DNA of 49,949 nt from Branchiostoma floridae (GCF_000003815.2 NC_049994.1:18826488-18876436), one strand, 5' to 3'; counted from the first letter of the stretch, positions 1 through 10,322 are shown. Translations and numbers: made by a program. Notes: generated from the sequence alone by a model not told the origin.

Positions 1-69
1 TGACACCCTGAACTTGCTAATTTACCATTATCGCCAATGTAGATTTGTATTAGTGGTAACTGCTCTTAC

Positions 70-2518
70 CTGACACTCCCCAGACATATGGAGCAGATCA
101 GAACCTTCAGGTGGCCAGACAGCTGCACTTCACTCGACTGCAGATAGGGGGCAGCACAACACAGTTTGGTCATTATGTTCTCGTATACATCTGTGTACAT
201 GTACACGATGCAGCAAAAACTACTGCACGTTTGCTTATCAAACTCATAATCTGTCACAGTTTATACCACTGGAACACTTACAGCAGCCCACATGTATGTA
301 CATTATATGAACTACTAGTTACAGAACTGTGTAAGTTACAAACAGCAACCAAAGTTACCAAATAAAAATAATTATGTTGCAATAGAACTAATCATTCAGT
401 GATGGTTTGAGTTGTATACACAAAGTAAAAATTGCTTACAAACAAACTTGTGATAAGTCCTCTGGTCATTCTTAAAAAGTAATCATCAAAAGCAATGGCT
501 AACTTATCTCAAAACAAACAAACAACAAACGTAGGTACCTGTGCTTGTCTTAGCCTTACAGCTTCCACCATTTTGGCCATGTTGAGTGAGCGAGAGCTGC
601 TCGAAACAGCGCTGTTGTTGTCCGATTCAAAACAAACAAACAAACAAACAAACAAACAAACGTACCTGTGCTTGTCTAAGCCTGACAGCCTCCACCATTT
701 TGGCCATGTTCAGTGACCGAGAGCTGCTGGACACAGCGCTGTTGTTGTCGGATTCTTCGTCCTCGCCGCCATCAGAACTCCCACTGTCCGCTGAACCACT
801 GTCAGCCGCGCTCTCAGAACCACTCCCGCCCGCATCTGTGTGGTAGTTTCCGTCAATAGTTAAAATGGTGGCTGTGGGTTTGATTTCATGGAACACCACA
901 CATGTGTCTCCCTCCAGTGTATGCACTACTGTTACATTACTAGTACAGAAATCCTTTAAATGAATTAACTTAAGAGAGTGAAATCCTCTTGTTGCCTTAA
1001 ACATTCAGGGCTCGAAATACCACCTGCATATGCAGGTTGGTGCAGGTAAAAATGGAGCTGTGCAGGTATTTCTGATGTCTACCTGCACCTAACCTACACT
1101 GGTCCATGTACTGGGTTTTAAACATAAATGTACTATGATGTAGGTGTATATGGATTGCTATTAGCTGCATTGACTGTTACCACCTATAAAGTATAAAAGA
1201 AAAAATAGCAATGGTTCCTGAACAATTTTAGTATGATCCATACTTCCTAAATTCAGAGTGGTGCAGGTAAAATGTGTCTGGTGCAGGTAATTTTCAATGT
1301 TACCTGCACCAGTGCAAGTATGCAGAAAAAAGGATATCGAGCCCTGACATTACAAGCACAGTTTTGCATTCAATTGAACCTTTTACTGTAACGTTACATA
1401 TGCTGAGTTACAAACTCCTTTAACCCCTTCCCTGCTGCCAAAGCAGATGTGGTACGAAACAGCTACTGCAGTATGCTGAGGGTTAAGGAAAGGCTGTTCA
1501 CCTCTGCCGGGGTCCAGTTGGTAGTCGCTGTCGTTGTCACTGTCGTCTGACCCGAAGGCCACCTGCAGCAGGTGGGACTCTACGGGCTTCACACGACGCT
1601 TACGGGGGTCACGTTCCACTGGGGGGGAATATTGATTATTGATTGATTATTGATTGATTATTGATTGATTATTGATTGATTATTGATAAGTGAGAAGGCG
1701 ACCTGCAGCAGGTGGGACTCTACGGGCTTCACACGGCGCTTACGGGGGTCACGCTCCACTGGGGGGGAAATATTGATTATTGATTGGGAAATATTGATTA
1801 GTGATTGATTATTGATTGATTATTGATTGATTGAGAAGGCGACCTGCAGCAGGTGGGACTCTACAGGCTTCACACGACGCTTACGGGGGTCACGCTCCAC
1901 TGGGGGGTAAAATATAGAAGATTGATTGACTGTTTAAAAAGGCGACCTGTGATAGGTGATCATGAGACTCAACTAGTTTCTATCAGACTCCGGGTTGCTG
2001 GAAAACTGTAGAAATGGAACAAATAGAAGAGTAAGCCAGCCAGAGAAGAACAGCTGGCTAGGAAACAGTACGTGATACTGGTAAGACTAAGACTCAACAG
2101 TGCCTTCACATGCTGCTTATATAATAAGGGTCACGGCAAAATGGGGGGAAGAAAAATTGAGGGGTTGATTGGTTGATTGATTGGTTGATAATAACTTGAT
2201 TTATTGATTGATGGGTGAGACTAAGGAGGTCTTATTAAAACCTCCTTGGAGAGACTATGTAGCTTCACATGCTGTTTATATGTATATTTTACATTTTACA
2301 GACCTTTGATCTTATGCTACATGAAGTCTATAAACTATAAAGTCATTTTATCTTACAGACTCTAGAATACGATCATGCACACCTGTCTATTTCTACATTG
2401 TGCAGCTAATATCATTACCTATTCTTAAAAGAAATAACAATTTTAGCATCCCATTGACTGTTTCAAAAGAACTACTAGCTAATCCATTGATTGATTGATT
2501 GATTAATTTAATTATTGC

Positions 2519-2550
<32 letters not shown>

Positions 2551-2642
2551 CAGATTGGATACTCACACATGGCTCGGAACAGGAACCCGACGTCATCTGG
2601 AACATCGCTGCCCTCATCGTCTGAACGACCTTGGTCCGACAT
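70..2642 (-). CDS. PHF14: PHF14, first four coding exons (partial, continues off left edge)
   Basis: Exons on the minus strand: 2567-2642 (ATG at 2642-2640), 1502-1618, 666-928 and 70-137; all have AG/GT borders and join in one frame (phases 1, 1, 0, 2), giving 174 codons plus two bases. The start MSDQGRSDDEG is acidic. Exon 2 carries RKRRVKPVESHLLQ followed by an acidic Ser/Asp run, matching the SSKRR-VKP-LLEAL start of vertebrate PHF14 as I remember it. Exon 3 is acidic and Ser-rich. Exon 4 ends in HLKVLICSICLGSV, the opening Cys pair of the first PHD finger (human: ILICCVCLGD). PHF14 is a nuclear chromatin reader of histone H3 tails linked to transcriptional repression. The region before PHD1 is much shorter than in vertebrates. 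Only the first Cys pair lies in the window. Adjacent NDUFA4 supports the identification. Confidence 0.82.
534..630 (-). pseudogene. Partial duplicate of PHF14 exon 3 (3' half with donor)
   Basis: On the minus strand this 97-bp block repeats the last third of exon 3 (666-928) about 127 bp downstream in the gene, coding for ESDNNSAVSSSSRS and the MAKMVEAVRLRQAQ end, then GTACCT as a donor. It is separated from the real exon by an (AAAC)n tract. No usable acceptor in frame is visible: the AG within AACAACAG would shift the frame. It is read here as a non-functional duplicate lying in intron 3. Confidence 0.7.
1006..1346. mobile_element. MITE, CAGGGCTCGAAATAC ends, TGCAGGT words
   Basis: Ends CAGGGCTCGAAATACC and TATCGAGCCCTG, flanked on both sides by ACATT, an exact 5-bp target duplication. 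The word TGCAGGT or its complement occurs about ten times. It sits in PHF14 intron 2. A shorter copy of the same family is at 10323-10595. Confidence 0.8.
1502..1905 (-). repeat. Tandem triplication of PHF14 exon 2 (one full, two truncated copies)
   Basis: Three copies of the exon 2 5' half plus its acceptor lie at a 140-141 bp spacing: the full exon (1502-1618), one near 1698-1758 and one near 1842-1899. Each keeps a C-rich acceptor ending CCCCAG and codes for ERDPRKRRVKPVESHLLQ. The two upstream copies (in gene direction) lose homology just after LLQ, where GTCGCCTTCTC replaces the real exon body, and end in ATTG/ATT low-complexity DNA. A splice at CAG/GTCGCC would leave phase 0, which does not fit the next exon, so these copies look like non-coding decoys. 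Confidence 0.75.
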
Positions 2643-3806
2643 GTTGCACCAAGGTCACAGCTTCACAGTTCTGGAATCTGAAATTCCTTAAGTTTAGGGG
2701 AACAAATGTCAATGAATCAAACTGTTTCTTGGGTTCAACTGAACGTGGTAATTTCTTCATCTAAAATGCTGAAGTACAGTCAAACCTGTACATTTAGTGA
2801 CCACCTCTGTATTAGAACCACCTAGCCAATGTGGCCACATTTTTGGATATCCCTTTGAATCTTTTACCAGTCCTGTCTGAAGTGGCCTGCACCTGTCTAA
2901 CGTTATGTACAATGAACTGAGTTTTCTTCAAGTGTGAATTGATGAAATAAGGACAGGTTTGACTGTATCATGAATCTTGTTCAAGATGATACAGAATCAC
3001 TGAATATGGATCATATAACCTGTCATAACGCACCATTGTTGTCCTTAAGTTAGGGTATCGAATTTCAAATCTGGCCGCATCCTTTGTGATTTTTGGTACC
3101 TGATCTTCTAGGATGGATTAGTCTATTTCAACAGATGGGGAGGGGTGTTAAGTAGTATTGATGTACATAACATATAGAATATGTCTGTGAAAATTAATCA
3201 AAATAATTAATTAGTTTAAAGGTACCAAAATAAAGAAGTTAACATTCTTCAGTCCCCCTGTTTTAGCGAAATGGTACGACCCAAGTTTCACACTACCATG
3301 ATTCAATACAGCACAGACATAGGGCCGGTTTCTATTGTATAAGTATAAAATTAATGTTTCCAATAGACTTGTGTTCGAACTACGGAAACTTCTGCACGGA
3401 ATACAGCCTTCAAATGCAACATCCAGGCTTTTAGTCCCCATTTTTGCCCCTTTATTCCCACCTACCTTGAGTTCCTGTATCTGCTTTGCTTTGTCAGCGC
3501 AGAGCTTTGAAACCCGCTCTTTGTTTGAGATTTCTCAGCTGCCTGTCAAATTAATATCAAATTATGATACTATGAAAAGAATAATCAACTATGATGAGAT
3601 TTTATTCACGTTATTCGAGATGAAATTTTGTTACAACGAATTTGCACGAGACTTTTGAGAAAGATTGATTTGCTAACTTTTATTCAGGCATTGATATTTT
3701 TATACACAGGCCGCCTACATCCGGGACCTTCCCGTCCGTTCACATCGCAGTTCTTGCGAAGGTTGTCACTTCTTCACCACTTCTGGAGCGCTAAAAACCG
3801 GCAAAC
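2643..3806. promoter_or_regulatory. Divergent PHF14/NDUFA4 intergenic region, probable shared promoter
   Basis: The two start codons are 1.16 kb apart and point away from each other. The region holds a MITE at 2775-2967 and no other gene. No TATA box was recognised at a convincing position. The NDUFA4 ATG has a good context (GCAAACATGG). A bidirectional promoter is inferred from geometry and from the same arrangement in vertebrates; transcription start sites are not visible. Confidence 0.5.
2775..2967. mobile_element. Tc1/mariner-like MITE, TACAGTCAAACCTG ends
   Basis: The ends are inverted repeats, TACAGTCAAACCTGT and ACAGGTTTGACTGTA, with TA at both borders as expected for Tc1/mariner target duplication. 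The 193-bp interior has no ORF. A longer relative with the same ends lies at 22614-23464. Both contain GACCACCT-type words near the ends. Confidence 0.75.
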
Positions 3807-6800
3807 ATGGCAGAAACAGACACCAAACTGCCGCACACGAGAGGGAAGGGTGTGTGGGGCATCATCAGGAAGCTGTTCGTGCCGCACCACGAGCCGTCGG
3901 TAAGGTTTTGAGCGACGCGAGCCGTGTTTTTATCCCCGCCAAGGTCGCGCGGTACCAAAATGGCTGCAGTATTTACGGGGGGAGGGGGGCGCGACCTTGG
4001 CACCTTAGCGTGTCGTTTTGTGCTAAACTGCACGTAGCCAACCCCTCGGCTAAATTTGTACTGTTTTCTGCATAGATGGAAACCGATGGTTGTCGTAGAA
4101 ATGACGTTTGGAAAGACCTACAAAACACGTAATGGTACCTAAATGAATAGTGATGGAACTCAGACCGTGACTGCAAGAGCAAATTATTAAATTTACGTGC
4201 ATGGGTTTATAAAATCATTAACAGACTGTAGGTTTTTGTTGTAGCTTGACGTCATTTTGTACTTTGAGAATTGAATTTCTATGGAAAAAAAACAACATGA
4301 TGAAATGGCAGTGTTATATTTACATGCAACTCCTTGTTTGTTGCAAGGCCATGAGGTTGACATATGATCTGGGTCCATGTTTGGTTTTGGCCTGTCCCTT
4401 TTAACTACTAGTAAAAAAGTCTTGCTCCTTTTGGTTTAGATTGAAAATGCTGAAATAGTCTGCTGTTGTTAAAGACATTCATGAAACCAGAATAGAGAAA
4501 ACTCTTATGACTCTAGATGCCTCAAACTGTCAAATATAACTTTTTTGTGAGCATATGTTGTAAAACTTACTAGATTTACTATCATTTACTAAATTAGTGT
4601 CTGCAGTTGATGCCATCCACTAAATCAAGTTGTTATGGCCTGATATAACCTTCTCCCTGCCACCGCAACTTGTAGCGAAGGCAGATTTGGTGCCAAAAGT
4701 TTACCTCGATAGGGGGACGTTAGCGATGGAAGCCACAAACGTCGGCCTGATTGGTTGACAGATTGGCCAATCAGACAACAGCATTTTTTTTTCTACCATC
4801 AGTGCCCCAAAAGTTCCATCATCACAGCTGCTTTTAGAATATCTTTCATAGTTTTGTTTCAGCGATACTTAAAGTAGTTACAATTTGTTGTATTCTGATA
4901 TGATGTGCATGTAGTACTGTTTTCTTTCAGTATCTAAAATTCATTTTTGTGATAATAAACACACAGAATTTGAACAGGTTTTAAAGATACCATGTGGTAC
5001 GTCATGTTTGTACATTGTATCTTGCCTCTATATAGGTAACAAACAGGTTTGCTGACAATGTGTTTTGCAGAGATGCAGGCTTTTAGCCAGGCATGCGTCA
5101 ACGAGTCATCTGGACACACTTCTTAGAATAACAAGAAATTTTATGCCCCTTGACGCCCTTACACTGAAGAGAAAATCGTCTGACAAGCATGAAATTCTGA
5201 TTGACCAGGGATGCTACCAGGTCATCTGTGGTCACAGTCTTCTACTGTGACATCTGTAACAGTATTTTGCCTCTTGGGATACCTAAGAATGCACTTTTTT
5301 AACTTAAAATCATCAAAAACTCTGCACCATGGAAGGTGGATGCCCCCAGATCCCCCTACAATAGTCACTTACCGCGACTCACTAATGAGTTTGGACTCCC
5401 TATTATGAAATCCTAGCTAAAAGCCTGCAGCGATGTGATGCCGACATGATATGGTCATTTCTCTAAGTCTAACGGCCAAATGTTTCCATTTCTAGCTATG
5501 GCCACTGTTCCTTGTGGTTGGGCTTGGAGGTTGTGTAGCGGGTGGATATTTACTGAGGTTGGCTCTGAGGAGTCCTGATGTGTGGTAAGAAATCTACAAC
5601 AAAACAACAACAACAAACCTTCCAACAATATCCCATCCATGTCCAGCCCTTACATCTTTCTCCCAACATCTCTTACAAACCAACATCAACCACAACATCG
5701 CTAACAAATCCTTGCCAGTTTCTCATACAAACCAAGTCAGTGTGCCAAAACTTTTATGGAATCCAAAACAAAACAGCTATCTTACCACCTGAAAAAGACT
5801 TAAAAGTTTGTAAAACAGTATCAATCACAATGTTTCTTGGCCAAGGAATTGAAAAAATGTTTTGTTTTTATCAATAAGATTGACTTGGTTTTGATTGCTA
5901 CATCCCACCTTTTACCCTATGATAATAATTTACTCTCCACTAAGCTTGCAGCAAACCCTTCTTTTCTGCATATGAATGTCTTAAGATTTACTTTTCCTCC
6001 CCACCCCCCAGCTCTGTTTTGCCGCACCATCTGCATGCTCTTCTTCTTCAGTCACCAAGCTTGAAGTTTCTTCATTTCTACAGGACTGACACCACTGTTC
6101 ATTACTTCATTGCATCTTTCAATCCCTCTTAAATTACTCAATCTATCCATGCCATTCTTCCTAACTTGCAAATATTTCATAACCAAGCTTCCATCCCCCT
6201 GCTACAGTTACCACTCATGTTCCCTCCCATCAAAGGACTGTTGCCCCATACTTTATCTTGATTTCAATCCTGCTAACAGAATGTCTAATTAGTAATGTCA
6301 CAGTAGCGTACATGTGCTGTGCTTCAGCCATTCATGCCCTACTCCTAATTTGCCTTTCTTACTTTCCCTCCCTTCACAGGACTGATGCTACTGCTCCATA
6401 TTTCATCCTGATTTCAATCCCGCGTACAGCATTACTTCAGCTGCCTTTACAACTACTGAATTTTACATCAGCTTTCATGTACTTTGCTCTATCTCTCCAT
6501 GCATCTGCTCCTAATTTGCACATATCTTTATATTTCCTAACCATTTTTTTTTACCCCACTCCTAGTCACCATCACCATCCCAATGCCTTTGCTTCACAGA
6601 ACTGATGGCACTGCTCATTCTTTCATCATGATTTCATCCCCACTTTAACCATCCACTATCCACCCACACCTTTGCTCCTGATTTGCACATATCTTTATAT
6701 TCATAACCAAGTTTCTACCCCACTACTAGTCACAGAACTGATGGCGCTACTCTTAATTTTACCTTGATTTCAACCCTCTGTAACTGCTCTATCCATCCAT

Positions 6801-9615
6801 GCCTCTGCACCTAATTTGCACCTATCGTATAACCAATCCTCTCCCACCACCCCCCTCCCCAGCTCATCCCACTGCTAGTGTTAGTGGGAGGTGCGGGTTG
6901 TTGTGCAGGCCTGTATCTGGCGAGAATGGCCATTAAACACCCCGATGCTTCGTAAGTCTTCTCCTTTCCACTTCCTTACTTCTCCTGCTGAGGTTTGTAG
7001 TTACAGAATAGACCCAGACAACTGGTCATACATTGTGTACATGACAGCAGATGCCACACCAGTGTTGATTCTTGGATTTAAAATTAGAAAAAAAAGGCTG
7101 AGTCTGAAAGGAAAGTGTGTACATGTACCTTGGTTCAGACTTTCCTTTCAGACTTGAACCCCGTTGAAGACATTCATTACATTAGTCACGTATGAGCACA
7201 GTTGATAGAATTTTAGTTTAACAATGTGGTATACCTGAGGTACGTGTTTATACCTTTAAAAAGAAGTCATTGTTAGATTAAAATTCTATTAACCAGACTT
7301 GAAACCCTTTTTCAGGGTGTGAACATTTGAATACAGACTCAAGTTTTCCCCCCAGCCCTTTGTTGCTGAAATTATACTTTAGAATGTCAGGGAACAAATC
7401 AATCATTTCAACTCATTGAATGAAATAAACTGGTGTGGCCTTTTGTGCAGTTGTTTCCTTCTGTAACAGACATTGCTAACCCAGATCATGTCAAACCTTC
7501 AGCAGTGTTTTCTATCCATGGTTTCACCCTGGGCATCAGTACAACTTCAGACTGCCCAGCGCTTCTTCTTAGTTATACTCACCCTGCTTTTCCATGGTTC
7601 CATTTCATTCTATTTAACACATGATATCCTGCTGTATTATCTAGTAATATATTTGATATGTAAACAGTAAACTAGAAAAATACTAGTATCCATTACCACT
7701 GGTTATGTTAAAGTTTAAAGAATGTAAAATAGTGTTCAAATTTGCATGTACAATGTATTATGAAGAACAGTTTGTAGATTATTTAAAATCGTCAGAAGCT
7801 TGCCAGACTATTGGCTATCGTTTCCAAAACTAACACTCCAGTTACTAATAATACGTAGTGGTTTGAATACTATGGTTATCATTAGTGCTCAGTTCAAAGA
7901 GTTAGTGTATATTGTATTGTCAGCTCTCGTATTCTGCTGGGATTGTCACATTAAAAATGGTGTCACCATTTGGCCTTCTGAACAATGTCTTTAACACCTC
8001 GAAATCTTAAAAGTCAGGGTTGGACAAGTCCACTAGCCCGATTGTCCAGGGCAAGTGAAAGTGCTGATTGGGCAAGTGCATGTCTTACCCCACTTGCCCA
8101 ATCAGTCAAGTAAGATTTTTCCATTGAGTCAGATTTTGATATACTTGCTACTTTTCACAGTCATGGCATCAAGCAATGGTCAACACAGAAAATAGAACCA
8201 ATATCAAGAATTCCATCGATGGATGTGAAAATACATAGAAAAATGTCATTTACATTTCGGGCAAGTGAAACGTTGGTTCGGGCAAGTACATTTTATATGT
8301 ACTTGCCCGATAGAACAATTGAATTTTAGAAAACTTGTCCAACCCTGGAAGTGTGCATATCTCCTGAATTACTAATGCTGCATTAGTAGATCTCTTTAAA
8401 CTTTAAAGTGGCACCTTTTTTTAATGTTGCAATCTTACCTATTGGTGTACCCAGTGGAATTATGAGTTTCCCTTACATTCTTGCCCCATAGTTTTTCCTG
8501 TCCCGTGCTGATAAACTGTTTCCCTTTCCCCACAGCTGGGACAAGAAGAACAGCCCTGAACCGTGGAACAAAGTGGCTGCCACGGAACAGTACAAGGTGT
8601 TTGTTTGTTTGAACCTTTATTTATTCATGAGAAGCTCAAATTGGCATGTAGGCCGCTTTTCATTGAGGTCATGAGGGAGGTAAGGGTCAGATAAAATATA
8701 ACAGAGACAGATTACAATAGAGGAGAGATGCTTACATGTACATCACTTCAGTCCTGTTTCTGCTGTGTTATTTGATGATAACAATAATTTTTATGACAGA
8801 AGTCAACCTCTCTATGCAGGCCTCAAAGTTAACTTTTTTCCCTACTGTCCCAGCATTGTCCCAAAAATAAATTTCAACTGTCCCGAAGTGAGGATGGACT
8901 GTCCCAACCCTATTTTCAGAAATTATGTATTACAACAACTGTAAGTCAGAGTACGCACGCCTGACAACCACGGGGCACGGGGAGATCGGACATTCTGATG
9001 TTGATTCGTTGATTATTTTCCTATTGTCCCAAAAGTGTCCCAAAAAGATTTTTCAGTTGTCCCGGCCTAAATTTTAGTGGCCCCGGGACATCGTTAACTT
9101 CGAGCCCTGCTATGGCGCATTGATAGTATACTAAAGACTGGACTGCCAAAGAATAATAATAATTTTTGTGTAAGGGTTAACACATTAGATCAGTCTTTGA
9201 GTAGTTTCCATGTATAAAGTGTCAGTTCAGTTCATCCTTGTAATGTCACTGAAATCTTACTGTCAGACTTAGTTTTGTCCCTGTGTCTAGCTTCCTGATT
9301 AGATTTTATTTTAATCATTTTAAGTTAAAAGTAAGAGATGACATGCATATTTCATACACATTTCACATTTGAACAAAGTCTTCTTCATTACACAACCTTC
9401 TTTTAATTCTTCTGTAGACGTTTTGGCGACCATCTGTCACCTTCATCAGTACAAAATGAATACTAACGTTATCAGTGCAATATGAACTATACGGAGAGTG
9501 CAATCCGAGTCTTGTGGAACCCATGACAGATCCTAACGTCCTTGTTTTTCCTGTGTTTCAGTTCTACTCTCCCAACATTGACTACAAGAAGCTGGAGCCC
9601 CCACCCAAGTACTGA
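3807..9615 (+). CDS. NDUFA4: NDUFA4, cytochrome c oxidase-associated subunit, with alternative exon 2
   Basis: Coding exons: 3807-3899, then either 5496-5584 or 6863-6951, then 8536-8596 and 9562-9615 (stop TGA). Phases are 0, 2, 0, and either isoform is 98 residues. Exon 1 gives MAETDTKLPHTRGKGVWG and a basic segment; exon 2 gives the single membrane helix; exon 3 gives WDKKNSPEPWNKVAATEQYK; exon 4 gives FYSPNIDYKKLEPPPKY. Human NDUFA4 (81 residues) has the same order: SLIPLFV helix, PDVCWDRNNPEPWNK, QYKFYSVNVDYSKL. The protein belongs to respiratory complex IV in the mitochondrial inner membrane; it was first assigned to complex I. The N-terminus is longer than in human. PHF14 lies divergently upstream. 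Confidence 0.93.
5496..5584 (+). CDS. NDUFA4: NDUFA4 alternative exon 2a (Cys form)
   Basis: Acceptor TTTCTAG, donor GTAAGA, 89 nt, entering in phase 0 and leaving with TG. It encodes LWPLFLVVGLGGCVAGGYLL, then RLALRSPDV, and the split codon TG+C gives Cys. The end RLAL..PDVCWD is the version closest to vertebrate NDUFA4. The segment is one Gly-rich membrane helix. It matches exon 2b at 15 of 29 residues and has identical length and phases, so the two arose by exon duplication and can replace each other. Confidence 0.9.
6010..6860 (+). repeat. Degenerate ~140-bp repeat array between NDUFA4 exons 2a and 2b
   Basis: At least five diverged units are visible, marked by CA(C/A)AGGACTG or CACAGAACTGATGG at about 6083, 6231, 6376, 6595 and 6733, followed by TTTCATC.TGATTTCAA. 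A second shared block, CCTAATTTGCACATATCTT, lies at about 6155, 6345, 6510, 6677 and 6810. Each unit repeats an acceptor-like CTTCACAG site. Frames after these sites stop at once (GAC TGA, AAC TGA), so the units are not further exons. The array ends directly at the acceptor of exon 2b. Confidence 0.7.
6863..6951 (+). CDS. NDUFA4: NDUFA4 alternative exon 2b (Ser form)
   Basis: Acceptor CCTCCCCAG after a long C-rich tract, donor GTAAGT, 89 nt with the same phases as exon 2a. It encodes LIPLLVLVGGAGCCAGLYLA, then RMAIKHPDA, and the split codon TC+C gives Ser where exon 2a gives Cys. The LIPL start resembles the vertebrate helix start, whereas the ASWD end departs from it. Splice sites look stronger than those of 2a. 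If 2a and 2b are both spliced in, a TAG appears five codons into 2b; if both are skipped, a TGA appears eight codons into exon 3. Confidence 0.9.
7102..7300. other. Two perfect or near-perfect inverted repeats downstream of NDUFA4 exon 2b
   Basis: The first has arms GTCTGAAAGGAAAGT and ACTTTCCTTTCAGAC around a loop of about 20 bases (7102-7153). The second has arms near GATAGAATTTTA.TTTAACAATG and CATTGTTAGATTAAAATTCT with a loop of about 50 bases (about 7200-7300). They may be small palindromic MITEs. Because they lie in the intron used by both isoforms, a role as RNA hairpins in splicing is possible but unproven. Confidence 0.5.
8015..8347. mobile_element. MITE, CAGGGTTGGACAAGT ends, GGGCAAGTG words
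   Basis: Inverted ends CAGGGTTGGACAAGTCC and ACTTGTCCAACCCTG. Flanking 5-mers AAAGT and GAAGT fit a 5-bp target duplication with one change. The interior repeats GGGCAAGTG and its complement CACTTGCCC about six times. It lies in the NDUFA4 intron before exon 3. Confidence 0.7.
8597..8740 (-). repeat. Retroelement tail abutting the NDUFA4 exon 3 donor
   Basis: Directly after the exon 3 border the sequence reads GTGTTTGTTTGTTTGAACC and continues with a block shared with 19488-19630 (TTTATTCATGAGAAGCTCAAA, GGCCGCTTTTCATTGAGGTC, GAGGGAGGT.AGGGTCA). Read on the minus strand it ends in (AAAC)n, like the 3' tail of a retroposed element. The tail supplies intron bases from about +3 onward. Confidence 0.6.
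8817..9109. mobile_element. MITE, CAGG..CCTG ends, TGTCCC words
   Basis: Ends CAGGCCTCAAAGTTAAC and GTTAACTTCGAGCCCTG are inverted repeats with one imperfect side. The flanks are an exact 5-bp duplication, CTATG. The interior repeats TGTCCC about nine times. It lies in NDUFA4 intron 3. Confidence 0.78.
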
Positions 9616-10250
9616 ATGGATGGTCCCTAAACATGCTGCAGCTGGTGTCCAATCAGAGGACTCGTGGCTGAAGCCGACTTAGGTTGTGAAGGGTTAAAGG
9701 ATGATTGAAAACATGGTTTGAAATGTGTCTTAGCACAAGTGAGGGAATTCTAAATGACTGAAATGTCTTACAGAAATATGAAGTAGTGGTTTTATGTTGA
9801 TCAAAAATGGCAGGAACATTTCTAGTTTCTCAGTTTTGTCTGAGAAAAATAAACATTTCTCATTGTAGTCCACATTCAGGGTTTTGGTACTGGTAACCAT
9901 GTATGAATAAGAGCATTTTCTGTTGCTGAATACTGTTCTTCTGCATAGTAACCGTAACCATGGATACCTGTTGCTATGAAGTAATGCTCTCTGCAAGTAA
10001 CCATATCAGAACTCGCTCAGCAAGAAAACAGATTTTTCTACCATGTTCACGTGATTGTTGCCATAGCAACCGTAACCAAGGTAATGCCACAGCGACTGTA
10101 ACCAAGTTAACGCCATAGCAACTGTAACCAAGGAAACCACAGCATGTAGTGACTGCTATGAGTGTAACCACCACATATGCACAAGCAGCAGTATTGGATG
10201 TACCATGTTCTGGGCTGTGATGTATAAATAAAGACACTTGTGAATGTGTG
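9616..10250 (+). other. NDUFA4: NDUFA4 3' UTR with two poly(A) signals
   Basis: After the stop at 9615 no exon follows. AATAAA occurs at 9848-9853 and again at 10227-10232; the second is followed by a GT-rich run (ACTTGTGAATGTGTGG), a good cleavage context. A three-copy repeat of CCATAGCAACCGTAACCAAG lies between them at about 10057-10135. Which signal is used is not visible. Confidence 0.55.
10057..10070. promoter_or_regulatory. X-box-like (RFX) palindrome in NDUFA4 3' region
   Basis: GTTGCCATAGCAAC fits the RFX consensus GTNRCC-N0-3-RGYAAC. Two weaker copies follow at a spacing of about 30 bases (GCCACAGCGACTG, GCCATAGCAACTG). In this position it may only be part of a repeat; function is not shown. 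Confidence 0.35.
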
Positions 10251-10322
10251 GAAGATGAGAGTACTAGTCTGTCTGGTTATGAGAACACTAGCCTCTACCA
10301 GGCTCCAGGTATTGTTGGTTAG

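Noticed and set aside
6376-6760. Further NDUFA4 alternative exons after CACAG sites in the repeat array
   Set aside because: All start GAC TGA or AAC TGA in the needed phase and lack the helix pattern.
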